DNA from: Pomphorhynchus laevis
Lineage: Eukaryota; Acanthocephala; Palaeacanthocephala; Echinorhynchida; Pomphorhynchidae
Assembly (NCBI GenBank): GCA_012934845.2
Contig: WNNJ02002937.1
Location: 1-64,000, forward strand
DNA length: 64,000 bases
Direction: 5' to 3'
Shown: piece by piece, positions 1 to 9,412 of the stretch
How the letters are laid out: each line of letters starts with the position of its first letter
How positions within the stretch are numbered: the first letter of the stretch is position 1
Notes under the pieces: model-generated
Database searches by the model: none
Told to the model about the DNA's origin: nothing
Seen by the model: the letters and a program-made list of their open reading frames with translations, nothing else
Program-made: the position numbers and the translations under genes

Positions 1-34
<34 letters not shown>

Positions 35-1625
35 ATAATAATTATTCATAAAATTACATTTAAAGGTTCCCGCAAATGGGCCTTATATTGCAATTTGAGA
101 GTCAAATCTGCATCATGTCATTCAGTCGTTGTTCCTCGAAAAAGGATGTCACGCGTTAGAGCGAACACAATCTTGTTCGGCGAGACCCACTCTTCTAATA
201 GGTGCATTTCGTCTCGAACGCGGACCTCTGATACAATTTGAGGCAGATTTGCATAAAATAAAGGCGATTTTACGTTTGAGCTTTTGTATACAATCAGCAT
301 AGGGCTGCAGTGTTTTTTGAGATTTTAGCTTGGCTAAATTGCGAAGACAGAACAAAGCACCCGGACCAACACCACCTGCAGCTGTAAATATAATCGGAAT
401 GAAGACACTGCGTTCGACATCTGTTATCCTTTCTTCATATTTAGAACGTTTTCGATGCTCATGGTATTCGAAGGCACTTGCAGGTTCGCTCTGACACGAT
501 ATGGCATGGTGATTGAAGATACACACGTCGAAGAACGTTCGCTCATATCGTGATCCGGCAAAACCGCAACACATGACATCCAGACGAGCTCCGTCGTCTT
601 TACTAGTAGTGGGTCGTTGAAAATTAACGAATGTATCAATCGGTCGTAACGATGGCTCAACTTCGACACCGTGGCATACAGTTGAAAGTTCACTTGCTAG
701 AAAATCCCTCACCGCATCATGTCGCACTGTCGGGAGACCACCTCGTTTACATGAGAGCAAGTGGTTTAGTTTATTTGGTCCACCGCATACACATGCCATT
801 TGCGGAATTTCCAAAGGATCGAACCCGTAACGAATCGCAACAGCGTCACGGAATTCATGTGGAGTGAGAAGTTCCTCCTCACCTGCAAGCGGCAAAGCAC
901 TAAGCCACGCTGAGGCTCCTCGTATTATCGAAAATTTGATTGCGTGCCGCACGTGAGCAGGCAATTCATTAGATACCACTTGTAGGCGAGAAGAAAACAT
1001 TTCTTGGCGATCTATCGATACTACTACGGAGGCATTCTGTTGCGCGGTACGTAGATCCTGCCTAAGTAATCCCGAGGTGTAGGTCTCACAAATTTTGAGA
1101 GAACTTTTGAACTCGATGGACGACGTGAAGACAGGATCAGAAATTCCTAGTCCACCCAAACTGAATGGCGAAGAAAATAATGTGAACATATCATTGTCGA
1201 CACGACGATTAATCAACTTGGGCAGTAGTCCATCGCGTAATAGAAGTTGTAAAGGGATCAATAAGGAAGGCTGACACGGAGTCGTTCTCAAGAAATGTGT
1301 CCACTTCCATTGCAGTGAATGAGTTAGGCCGACAAAAGCTATGTGAGGATCGACATTAGCAATTAAACCCAAACGTTCGATCAGTACTGACCAATCACGA
1401 ACTTTTTGATCCACAAAATCTTCCAAATAAGTTTGAGTACCGATTGGTGACCCTAGCACTTCTATTCCATTCGTATTACAGTGTACTTCATTAAAGTCTG
1501 GGTAATCTATCATACTGGATTCATGCAGTAGCAATTTAGTCTTACTAGGGTTCACATTATATCCATAAAGTGGCCCAATTTCCTTCAAAAATTTCCAAAC
1601 TCTTAATAAATGTTGGTCCATCTAT
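1..1625 (-). mobile_element. R2-like LINE copy 1, 5'-truncated
   Basis: This is the 3' half of a non-LTR retrotransposon on the minus strand. The T run at the left edge (1-28) is its poly(A) tail. The 3' UTR carries the sense motif GGCCCATTTGCGGG, which recurs in the 3' UTRs at about 23.75 and 58.2 kb. The 5' junction lies near 1625-1740, where recognisable coding sequence stops inside the reverse transcriptase. The left flank is outside the window, so no target duplication can be scored. Confidence 0.88.
149..1621 (-). CDS. R2-like retrotransposon protein, C-terminal half (partial)
   Basis: An open frame of 490 residues covers the end of the reverse transcriptase (starting just after where the YADD motif should be), the thumb region, and the C-terminal endonuclease module. 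The module shows a finger of the form CxC-x8-H-x4-C near residue 285-300, then a PD-(D/E)xK-like core with RLDV and FFDV, then the conserved YHEHRK and CIRGPRS blocks. The first Met is not a real start; a stop sits directly upstream and the element is 5'-truncated. Family knowledge: the nuclease nicks the target and the RT primes on the nick. No internal break is seen in the remaining frame, which suggests a fairly young copy. Confidence 0.88.
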   Translation of the reverse strand: MDQHLLRVWKFLKEIGPLYGYNVNPSKTKLLLHESSMIDYPDFNEVHCNTNGIEVLGSPIGTQTYLEDFVDQKVRDWSVLIERLGLIANVDPHIAFVGLTHSLQWKWTHFLRTTPCQPSLLIPLQLLLRDGLLPKLINRRVDNDMFTLFSSPFSLGGLGISDPVFTSSIEFKSSLKICETYTSGLLRQDLRTAQQNASVVVSIDRQEMFSSRLQVVSNELPAHVRHAIKFSIIRGASAWLSALPLAGEEELLTPHEFRDAVAIRYGFDPLEIPQMACVCGGPNKLNHLLSCKRGGLPTVRHDAVRDFLASELSTVCHGVEVEPSLRPIDTFVNFQRPTTSKDDGARLDVMCCGFAGSRYERTFFDVCIFNHHAISCQSEPASAFEYHEHRKRSKYEERITDVERSVFIPIIFTAAGGVGPGALFCLRNLAKLKSQKTLQPYADCIQKLKRKIAFILCKSASNCIRGPRSRRNAPIRRVGLAEQDCVRSNA

Positions 1626-1741
1626 TTACTGTGAAAAAAGATTCGCCCGTACAAAGCGAACGACGATCTCCTTATCCTGAACTCGAACAAACAGCTTCAC
1701 CTGAACTTGAATTACGAAGATCGAGTAGATGTTGAAAAAAC

Positions 1742-2361
1742 CGCCATATCTTCATGAATACAAGATGGGGTGAATGTGGTGATTTTCTAAATCTAATTAT
1801 GCTTTGTTCTTACAATTGTTTTGCTTTCAGATGTATGGTAAAGCTATTTAACTTATGTCGTTTACCCTCAGTTCAGATTTAAATCGAAATCCTAGATTTT
1901 AATAAAATATATTTTGAAATACATTGTAAACCCTTAGGTATTACTAATTAAAGATAATAGAGATATGTTGTATACCCTAGATATTCATTTTGGTCAAAAT
2001 GAATTTAAGATTAAATATTAAAAATAAGTGTAATATTGTACTTTTTTGATTTGTCATCTCCAATTTCATTATATTTATTTACACGTATATTTGATTTGTG
2101 ATTCTGTCAATTGAAATGGTGTTAAGTGACTTGCAGAAAAATAACAGGAAATAATGGATATTATTGAATCTGGATGTATTCAGATTTAAACCGTCCACGA
2201 TAATCATGACTTTTTTGGTCTTTGGAAACAAATTTGACTGCTATCATTTTAGTTCTTATTTCATGCCAGTGAGTAAAAGGGGTAATTTTCTTATTAAAAT
2301 TAAATACTTATTTTACAAGTGCAAATTCCATATTTAACGTATTTTCTCCGTTGTATATTAT
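1742..2361. other. AT-rich intergenic stretch, nothing recognised
   Basis: About 600 bp between the truncated R2-like element and the Eaf6 stop codon. I see no coding potential, element termini or strong hairpins. It would include the 3' UTR of the Eaf6 gene; no clear AATAAA on the minus strand stands out. Confidence 0.5.
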
Positions 2362-2652
2362 CTATGAATTATTTGGTTCCTTTCCTTTTGAATATAATGG
2401 GCTGGTTGTCGACGACATCGAAAATATTCTGTCGCAATCGTTGATTGGTTGAGTAGATGGACAATTTGCTTCGTTTACATTTCTAATAAAAGATTTCCAT
2501 CCACTTACCACATTTCCAAAATCGGCAGTGTTTTGTAGATAGCTACCTTCCAAGGCGTATATTTGATTTTCAACTATAGACAATTGGTTTTTTAAATCCT
2601 TAACTTTTACCTGTGCGGCTTCTACTCGCTTAGATAAGCGCTGGGCAGACAT
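2362..2652 (-). CDS. EAF6: Eaf6/MEAF6 histone acetyltransferase complex subunit
   Basis: Predicted 96-residue protein. Residues about 6-37 form a charged heptad-like coiled coil, followed by the Eaf6 signature QIYALEGSYL, then FGNVVSGW, and near the C-terminus DRIFSMSSTTS. Order and spacing match Eaf6 of NuA4 and MEAF6 of the MOZ/HBO1 complexes, a small nuclear subunit that binds the scaffold through its coiled coil. The length is close to yeast Eaf6 (about 113) and much shorter than vertebrate MEAF6. GNVVSGW looks metazoan, while DRIFSMSS and the abrupt end look fungal. No stop or frameshift is seen. It is the only host gene recognised; an intronless retrocopy cannot be excluded. Confidence 0.82.
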   Translation of the reverse strand: MSAQRLSKRVEAAQVKVKDLKNQLSIVENQIYALEGSYLQNTADFGNVVSGWKSFIRNVNEANCPSTQPINDCDRIFSMSSTTSPLYSKGKEPNNS

Positions 2653-2675
2653 AAATCTACGAATGAAAACAGAAT
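2653..2675 (-). promoter_or_regulatory. Possible 3' splice acceptor just upstream of the Eaf6 start
   Basis: Reading the minus strand, a pyrimidine-rich TTTTCATTCGTAG ends four bases before the start codon. That is a plausible acceptor for a 5' UTR intron or for a trans-spliced leader. This is inferred from sequence shape only. Confidence 0.3.
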
Positions 2676-2729
2676 CGAGAGAAATCTTAGAAATAATTCA
2701 GGTACAATATATTGGTTTAATTAAACACG

Positions 2730-2849
2730 ATATCTCATACACGATATCGGCATTTCTGCCTCTAAATGTATTTCTTCTATCTACAAACGTCTCTCCAATC
2801 TCCATCTCGTTCCGAACCCTGACAAGTTCAAAATAATGTGGATCTTTCC
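2730..2849 (+). pseudogene. LINE-B reverse transcriptase fragment
   Basis: About 120 bp nearly identical to the RT region after the YADD motif of LINE-B (compare 21500-21630 and 33340-33470), including the stretch encoding LHLVxNPDKxKIMWI. It is cut at both ends. It lies upstream of Eaf6 in opposite orientation. Confidence 0.8.
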
Positions 2850-2850
2850 C

Positions 2851-3371
2851 TGTAAAAAAAGATTTATTTTAACGTGGCAAATGTGTGCCAGTGCATGCTT
2901 ACATGATCACAACAAAACAAAAATGTAAATCATGTGTCGAAAAGGTGTGAACGGAGGAGATGTTTGAATGTGATGAAGGAGGGAGCGCGGCGGACGTCGA
3001 GATGGAGTTGATTCCAGGCGAGTGAGGCGGCGACGAGGAAGGATCGGAGACCGTAGTTGCTGTATAATTGGTAACGTGGATTAAGAGATTATGATGGGAA
3101 CGCAGCTATAGCGAGGTGGAGTGAGTATCGTCTAAGAAAGGAAGGTTGATGAACGATTGGGAGCCGACAGCGATGAGACGAAAAGTTACGAGAAGAAGGC
3201 GGAGTTTGATGCGGATGTGGATGGTGGGCCAGGAGAGTTGGGCAAGATATGTGGATATGTGGTCGAAGCGACGGAGACGAAAGATCACTCGTACGGCGGT
3301 GTTGATTATTCGTTGTAGGAGTAGGATGAGGGATTTTGGAGAATTGGCGAAAAGGCTAAGGCAGTAATCGA
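2851..3371 (-). mobile_element. LINE-B 3' fragment
   Basis: The 3' end of a LINE-B copy on the minus strand. The sense 3' terminus reads AAATC followed by a T run; internal to it are the hairpin/CATTTGC-type signal (here mutated) and coding sequence for the ORF2 C-terminal block RLRRFDHISTYLAQLSWPT. The same segment occurs at 63203-63720 with a few percent difference. Confidence 0.82.
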
Positions 3372-3375
3372 TTTT

Positions 3376-3568
3376 AGGCTCTCTCCATTATCACATTCAA
3401 ACACCTCCTCCGTTCACAATTTCTCGACACATGATTTACATTTTTGTTTTGTTGTGGTTATTAAAGCGTGCGCTGGCACGCATTTGCCACGTTAAAAAAA
3501 AACAAAAAAAATAAAAAAGAAACAATTAATTATTAATTGTTTAAGTAATTATTAATTGTCAAAAGTCA
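3376..3568 (+). mobile_element. Short LINE-B 3' tail in opposite orientation, plus flank
   Basis: Plus-strand LINE-B 3' end beginning in the terminal ORF2 codons and carrying the hairpin GCGTGC-GCTG-GCACGC, then ATTTGCCACG and an A-rich tail. With the preceding minus-strand piece it makes a fold-back unit with both 3' ends outward. The A-rich tail and about 50 bp of AT-rich sequence after it also recur at 63.85-63.92 kb, so the shared block exceeds the LINE. Confidence 0.78.
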
Positions 3569-4438
3569 ATTACAAAATGGATTTATATAATGAATTATCT
3601 CTGACGGTGATTATTATCACCGTCATAACGATAATTATCATTTAATTATTTTTCTCCGGTAAAAAATGTTGGTAGCTAATAAATAGGAAAATTAAATATC
3701 CGGCAATTATTAATAATTCATAATTTTATTTTCGGTGGAAATAAAATTATAGATACGAGTATTTTTAATTTTATAATTGCTTTATTTGCTAGCTTTCGAC
3801 TGTCTATCCTTTTCAAGATACAAGGGGATTAATAAAATCATAACTTGGATTGTTAGAATTGGATAATTCTAACAATCCAGTGTATGCTTGAAAAGGACAA
3901 ACAGTTAAAAGCTAGCAGATAAAAAATTAAAATTAAAAATACTCGTGTATATAATTATATTTTCACCAAAAATGAAACAAGTTGAGTTCAACATCAATGC
4001 AATTCTCTACGACATAAATATTAATCCAGTAAATTTGTTTGTGATCGAATATACCCAGTTCTTTTAATTCACGTAGTCGTATATAAAACAGTAAATAAGA
4101 GTGAAAAACTACGATATGAAACTGTTTAGAAAGCCAGATTCGACAGCCTTCATACAATAAGTGATAATTCAAGTAGCACAATAGAACCATTATCGATTAG
4201 CAATGAATACAATTCCAAGCACTGTACAATCGAAATGAAATCAATCGAGCAGTTAAAACATGACTTTTATACAGAGAATATAAGAAGTTAGAACTATATT
4301 TAGCTGATGGTTCAGAAGTTAGCGAAATATAAAAATAAATTTGTTTTGCTTATCCAAAATTATAACTTTAATAAATGTATATGAATCAGCAGAAAATATA
4401 ATATATTTTCTCAAAACGAAAATATATTATAAATTATT
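3569..4438. other. AT-rich non-coding stretch with hairpins
   Basis: No believable gene. It contains a perfect 9-bp hairpin, GACGGTGAT/ATCACCGTC with a TATT loop at 3603-3624, and the longer inverted repeat listed separately. The 75-residue minus-strand frame at 3963-4190 has no family features and I do not call it. Confidence 0.6.
3734..3967. repeat. Long imperfect inverted repeat, MITE-like
   Basis: Two arms of roughly 100 bp face each other. The left arm runs from GGTGGAAATAAAATTATAG through TTTGCTAGCTTTCGACTG to CCTTTTCAAG; the right arm is its imperfect reverse complement ending in CTTTTCACC. The centre holds a near-perfect palindrome built on GATTGTTAGAATT/AATTCTAACAATC. It could be a non-autonomous DNA transposon, but no target duplication is obvious. 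Confidence 0.6.
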
Positions 4439-4500
4439 TAAAAAAGTTTGAAATAAAAACATTGGCTTAAAAAAGTTTGAAATACATAACATACAATAAA
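4439..4500 (+). promoter_or_regulatory. 5' leader repeat of CR1-C
   Basis: Two imperfect tandem copies begin AAAAAAGTTTGAAATA; the second ends in ATAACATACAATA. The same leader, ending AACATACA, is found at or near the 5' ends of other LINEs here (minus strand at 42265-42291, 42901-42931 and 58100-58130). It may be a promoter element or a captured transcript leader. Confidence 0.5.
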
Positions 4501-4612
4501 AATAAGAAATTAATAAGAAATTAAAAAACAAGAAAATTAATAAGTGTTTAAGCTAATTACAATGTAAGTTCAAAGAAATTCAAACTCAATTCTAGAGTCC
4601 GAGCAATCGGCT

Positions 4613-5520
4613 ATGTGCGATAAGAAATTTATTTGTGGATATTGCAGCACTTCGATTTTATTACGAAATATCTCAAGGATCACACAGAATAATTCTCATA
4701 TCATATTTGCTGATGATACGTCCAGAGAATCCAATGATCTTCACTCCGTCGGTTGGAGTTGTGCAGCACTTAAGATGTTACTCGAACGAATGATCTATCG
4801 AGTGAAGATTGTCAAACTATGCCAAGTCAGGATATTGTGGCTAATCATACCTATGATGGGGACCTGAGAGATACAAAAAACACCAGCTCTATACTCCCAG
4901 ATTACATGATATCGAATTTCACAATTAGTAAAATCATGTCTAGTCTGGGTATGGAAACTGAGTCGGAAATAGTAACTACCAAAGAAGCTGTCAATTCCGT
5001 TGGCAAGTCGCGATCCACATGGCCTACGTCACCTTCTCTCACAAAGCAATCAGTTAACAATGATATAGACTCTCATTGTATCGAAATTCCACACCAGGTT
5101 GCAATCGAGGGTGAACAGTCTAGAAACGTTTTTAGTGAACAGTCTAGAAAAGTTTTCAGTCAGATATTCTCTCAACGACAAACTGACCCACTAAATAGTC
5201 ACAGGTCATTCTTATCCAGCAAGTCTAATAAATCTTCCCGGGATCGGTGTTTGATTATTACGAACGTTCTCGAGTCGTCGTCTGATGTGGCTCAAACTCG
5301 AGTGGACCATGATGTTGAACAATTCCAAAAAATATTAAGAGTTGTTATTTCTTCAGAAGATCCGTATATTTCAGAAGTTCGCCCTATTGTGATATTTAGG
5401 ATAGGTCGTCGCAGCAATCTTGAAGAACGTTCTCGTTTGATGAAAATTGTCTTTCGTACATCCTCAGTGGTCCGTGAGTTGTTAAAACGCAGATCTAAAC
5501 TGAGGCAGTCCCCATTTTGA
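4613..5520 (+). pseudogene. CR1-C ORF1 remnant
   Basis: The first part keeps the second half of the PHD-like finger (FICGYC); the usual first half (C-x4-C-x-x-W) is missing. A frame change around 4750-4830 leads into the conserved ORF1 domain: SRDRCLIITNVLESSSDVAQ, a helical VDHDVEQFQKIL block, and VIFRIGRRS. The same domain order is seen in ORF1 of LINE-A, LINE-B, CR1-D and CR1-F. Function is inferred as RNA binding/chaperone by analogy with CR1 ORF1 proteins. The frame stops before the C-terminal IRN...W block. Confidence 0.75.
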
Positions 5521-5628
5521 TTGTTGACAGACATGTCTTTCGCTGAGCGTTGTCTCTGGCGTGTTGCTCGGACCGAGCTAAATGCTCGGGATAGTATCAG
5601 GAGAAACTGATCTGCATATTGTAAATTT

Positions 5629-6502
5629 TTGGGTTGTTCGGCGTCGTTCACGATTGAGATGGCCGCCGCTATGAAAACGTTTTCTGAGAATTGTAAGATA
5701 AGATCCAATGCGCCATATCGTAAAAACAACAAATGGCTCAAAGTTATATATTCGAACGTTCGAAGCGTTCTCAATAAGATGGATGAATTGAAGGTCATAG
5801 CTACTTCTCATCATCCAAATATCATTGCCATTAGTGAATCTTGGCTCTCTGACCTTGTTCCTGACAGCTTATTATCCATAGATGGATAATATTTTTTATA
5901 GATGGATATAACCTGTTTCGATGTGATCGATCTGGTCGAAGGGGAGGGGTGTATTGCTATATTGTAGTTTAGGTTTTGATGTATTGTGTTTGCAGACGAT
6001 TAGTGATGCCAATGGGATTGAGGCTTTATACCTCAAATTGTCTTGATCAGGTAAATTCTATGTATGTGCTAGTGTTCTATCGTCCTCCTTTGGCAAGTAG
6101 CGATGATTTAATATAACTTAGTGAGCTCTGTGGTCAACAGAAAAAATGCCTAATCTTAGGAGATCTGAATATTCCCTCAATAGATTGGGACTCGTTTTCA
6201 TCTCCTAGTCGCATTGCATCGGACTCAGTTTTATTGAGTGTTCTACACAACAGTGGTCTGCATCAGCATGCATGTGAGGCAACCCGTTTCACTAGCCAGT
6301 CGTCTGCCAAGCTAGACGTGGTCTTATCTTCGTTTGAGTCTTATATTACTCATATAAATTATCTTTTTGGACTGGGGATGAGCGATCATTGCGTACTGTC
6401 CTTTTCATTTAAATGCGCGAACAATGTAACGTCGGTCAGTCCCATGCAGGGTAAGCCTCTGAACTTCTGGAAGGCTGATTTCGACGCATTATCTATAAAT
6501 TG
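5629..6502 (+). pseudogene. CR1-C ORF2, APE endonuclease part
   Basis: APE-type endonuclease in at least three frames. Visible motifs: SNVRSVLNKMDEL and ISESWL in the first frame (to 5889), LILGDLNIPSIDWDS near 6155-6190, and GMSDHCVLSF near 6375-6410. These correspond to the N, E, GDFN and SDH catalytic blocks. Stops and frame changes separate the pieces. The PLE interrupts the frame just after the endonuclease. Confidence 0.8.
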
Positions 6503-6531
6503 AATCTGGTTATATGACCACATCCGTATAA

Positions 6532-9111
6532 ATGCGGAATAGACGAGGCTTACCTAAAATTGAAAGATCTAAAATTGATTTCAATTTTAGATCTTTTAAA
6601 TGTAACAGAAAAAATTGTATAGTTTGTGATGTTATAAATAATAATAATTGTATCGTAAGTAATACGACAAACAAATGTTTTTCATTAAATATTAATAATA
6701 ATTGTAACTGCAATACCGCAGGTGTAGTGTATCTAATACAATGCACATGTGGATTGCAATATATAGGAAAAACATATCAAATGTTAAAAACTAGGTTTAG
6801 GCAACACATATATAATATACAGCATAATAGTCAAACTATATTTCATAAACATATGAGATTAATAGGACATGATATTAAAAACTGTAAATTATTTATTTTA
6901 GAACATATTATCGAAGAAAACATTTCAATATTAAATCAAAAACTATTAGAAAAAGAAGATTTTTGGATTAAAACGCTTAATTCCATGTACCCATTAGGAT
7001 TGAATGACGTGGTACAAGGAATTGGCAGAAGTAGTATAATACATAATAAACAACTATATTATAATAATCCGGTTAAACGCAAACCAAGAAGTCATGGTGA
7101 TAAAAGGAATAGGAAAAATAGAGTTAAAAATATTAAAAAAGATATGTATATAAATGAACAATTAGAAATATTAAAACAACTTTTAAGAGATAATAAGCTA
7201 AAAGATCTTTATGTAAATATAAGAAGTTTTTCTAAAGATATCATATGTTCAATAAATCAAAAATTAATTAACGACTATGATAGGCTAAGTTGTATAATAG
7301 ACAGTTATTGTAATACAAAATACTATAATCGTACAATAAATGTTAATAATAACAATAGAAAATATACATTAACCATAAACTTCATTAATAAATGTATAGA
7401 TAACATAAATATAGCCGGACTTTTAAATAATTCTAAAAGTAAAGAAATAATAGGGTCAGATTTAAGTAAATATATTCCTAAAATAAGGTATAAACTCCTA
7501 CCACCATTAGGACGAAAAATTTGTAATTATAATAAAGAATTAAAATCAATATGTAACGATAATATTAGAAACATAATGGAAACAGAATGCAATTGTAAAA
7601 GTCTTAGTTTTGATAAAATAAATGAACATATATGTACCCATAATCTAGAATTAATTGAAAATTGTGAATTAAGAAAGCTGCTATCGAAAGGGTATAAATA
7701 TAGATTAAATAACAACAACGACAAAAATAAAATATACAGTTCGTTATATAATAACTTAAATGATTACTTTAGTAAGCTGATTAATAGTGAAAGCTCGAAT
7801 ATATCTAAGATAAAAATTTGGAAAGATTATATATTTGATAAAATTAAAAATAAAATGAAAATAACAAACAATTATAAAAGGAAAGATAAAATTAATAAAG
7901 ATATGTATAAAGAACTTACTAAATTAAAGGATAACTATATAATAACAACTATTGATAAAGCTAGTAATAACTTTGTCTTCATATGCAAAAAGCTTTATTA
8001 TGATATACTAATGAAAGAGGTTAATTCTAATGATTTAAATGTAAATCCAGCATATGAACGTAGTGAGTTGAGTTTAGAATCAATTATTACAAGTCACTGT
8101 TCTATAATGGATAAAAAGGGTATAAAGGTTGAATCAGATAATAAAACTATACCTATATTATATTGGAATCCAAAATTACATAAAAATCCAATAAAACCTA
8201 GGTTCATATGTAGTGCGTTTAAATGTACATTAAAACCACTTTCTGTTTATATGAATAAAATGCTTAAAGTAATTAAAGCACATTTTAAAAAATATTGCAA
8301 GGTAATCGAAATTAATACTGGTATAAAACACTATTTCAGTATTAATTCTACAAAAGAATTTTTAGAACAGACAAAAGGAATAAATTTTCAAAATATAAAT
8401 ACATACGATTTTAGTACGCTTTATACAAATCTAGATTTAGTAGATATTAAAGAAGCGTTAGTAAAATTAATTAATCTTATATTCGGAAAAAGATATACAT
8501 ATATATGTTATAATAATTATAACGCCTATCTAACAAAAATTAAACCATCAAATAAATATAAATATATGGATAAAATTGAATTAATAGAATCCTTAAATAT
8601 TTTGATAAATCAAAATTATTTAAAAGTAGGGACATCTATATTTAGACAAGTAAAAGGTGTTCCAATGGGTGGTAATAGTAGCCCAATTATAGCTGACTTG
8701 TTTTTAAGCTTTATAGAATATGAATTTGTTCATAACTGTGTAAAAACTAAATCTAAACAATATAAATATATGAAATATATGTTTCGATACATTGATGATA
8801 TATGTGTATTTAATTCTAATAATTTTTATTCAATTAGTGAGCACATTTATCCAGAAAGCCTTATTCTTAACAAAACCAATATTAATGATAAAGAAGGTGT
8901 ATATCTAGATATGAACATTAAATTAACATTAACTAAAACTACTATTAATTTATATCGTAAAGATGACATATTTAAATTTACAAGAAACATATTTTTGCAT
9001 GAGCATTCATGCATACCATATAATATAAAATATAATACATTAAATAATGAAATTTTAAGAATTGCAACAATATGTAATGATATTGGCTTTCTTCAAAAAT
9101 CATTTAAATAA
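6532..9111 (+). CDS. GIY-YIG endonuclease-reverse transcriptase of a Naiad-type PLE
   Basis: An 859-residue frame. Residues about 22-33 hold a Cys cluster (KCNRKNCIVC), then CNCN before the GIY-YIG core: VVYLI at about 65-69, GLQYIGKT at 74-81, and RFRQHI with its conserved Arg just after. The RT follows: PKLHKNPIKPRFI, YDFSTLYTN at about 625-633 (motif A), GVPMGGNSSP near 710-719, and RYIDD at 752-756 (motif C). The middle is very Asn/Lys rich, in line with the AT bias. By family knowledge the nuclease nicks DNA and the RT, related to telomerase, copies the element RNA at the nick. The first ATG in frame is used as the start; it may not be the true one. Confidence 0.88.
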   Translation: MRNRRGLPKIERSKIDFNFRSFKCNRKNCIVCDVINNNNCIVSNTTNKCFSLNINNNCNCNTAGVVYLIQCTCGLQYIGKTYQMLKTRFRQHIYNIQHNSQTIFHKHMRLIGHDIKNCKLFILEHIIEENISILNQKLLEKEDFWIKTLNSMYPLGLNDVVQGIGRSSIIHNKQLYYNNPVKRKPRSHGDKRNRKNRVKNIKKDMYINEQLEILKQLLRDNKLKDLYVNIRSFSKDIICSINQKLINDYDRLSCIIDSYCNTKYYNRTINVNNNNRKYTLTINFINKCIDNINIAGLLNNSKSKEIIGSDLSKYIPKIRYKLLPPLGRKICNYNKELKSICNDNIRNIMETECNCKSLSFDKINEHICTHNLELIENCELRKLLSKGYKYRLNNNNDKNKIYSSLYNNLNDYFSKLINSESSNISKIKIWKDYIFDKIKNKMKITNNYKRKDKINKDMYKELTKLKDNYIITTIDKASNNFVFICKKLYYDILMKEVNSNDLNVNPAYERSELSLESIITSHCSIMDKKGIKVESDNKTIPILYWNPKLHKNPIKPRFICSAFKCTLKPLSVYMNKMLKVIKAHFKKYCKVIEINTGIKHYFSINSTKEFLEQTKGINFQNINTYDFSTLYTNLDLVDIKEALVKLINLIFGKRYTYICYNNYNAYLTKIKPSNKYKYMDKIELIESLNILINQNYLKVGTSIFRQVKGVPMGGNSSPIIADLFLSFIEYEFVHNCVKTKSKQYKYMKYMFRYIDDICVFNSNNFYSISEHIYPESLILNKTNINDKEGVYLDMNIKLTLTKTTINLYRKDDIFKFTRNIFLHEHSCIPYNIKYNTLNNEILRIATICNDIGFLQKSFK

Positions 9112-9261
9112 TTTAATAGATACATATTTTAAACTAGGTTACTATAAAAATAACATCAAGCAGAAAATAGTAAAATATATAAATCAACACAATAATATAA
9201 AGAATAAATTTAAACTCTTAAGTGGCAAATTTTTATGGATGAATAATAAATAATATACTTT

Positions 9262-9412
9262 GCATTAGAATAAGATACTAGATAGTTATTTCAGAGGAAA
9301 TACATCATTAGCATGTATTTGGCCCCGCTGCTATGTTGGGTAGAGGAGTTAGGGGCCGAAACCTGATAGCATAGCAGTTCCTCCTGATGACCTCTAATTC
9401 TTATTCTGATAC
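9262..9412 (+). other. Structured 3' region of the Naiad PLE
   Basis: Strong complementary segments: AGAATAAGA with TCTTATTCT (outer stem), AGAGG with CCTCT, AATACAT with ATGTATT (7-bp hairpin around 9305-9325), GGCCCC with GGGGCC, and CTGCTATG with CATAGCAG, the last two mutually crossing. The sequences GAAA and CTGATGA also occur. The block is repeated almost unchanged at 29500-29650. A hammerhead fold is possible but imperfect here. Confidence 0.5.

Noticed and set aside
3963-4190. 75-residue minus-strand reading frame
   Set aside because: Low-complexity AT-driven frame overlapping the edge of an inverted repeat, with no family features.
4459-4475. Nematode SL1 because of AAGTTTGAG in the leader
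   Set aside because: Only about nine bases agree with the end of SL1, the 5' half of SL1 is absent, and extra sequence follows. A spliced-leader origin stays a hypothesis without assigning the phylum.
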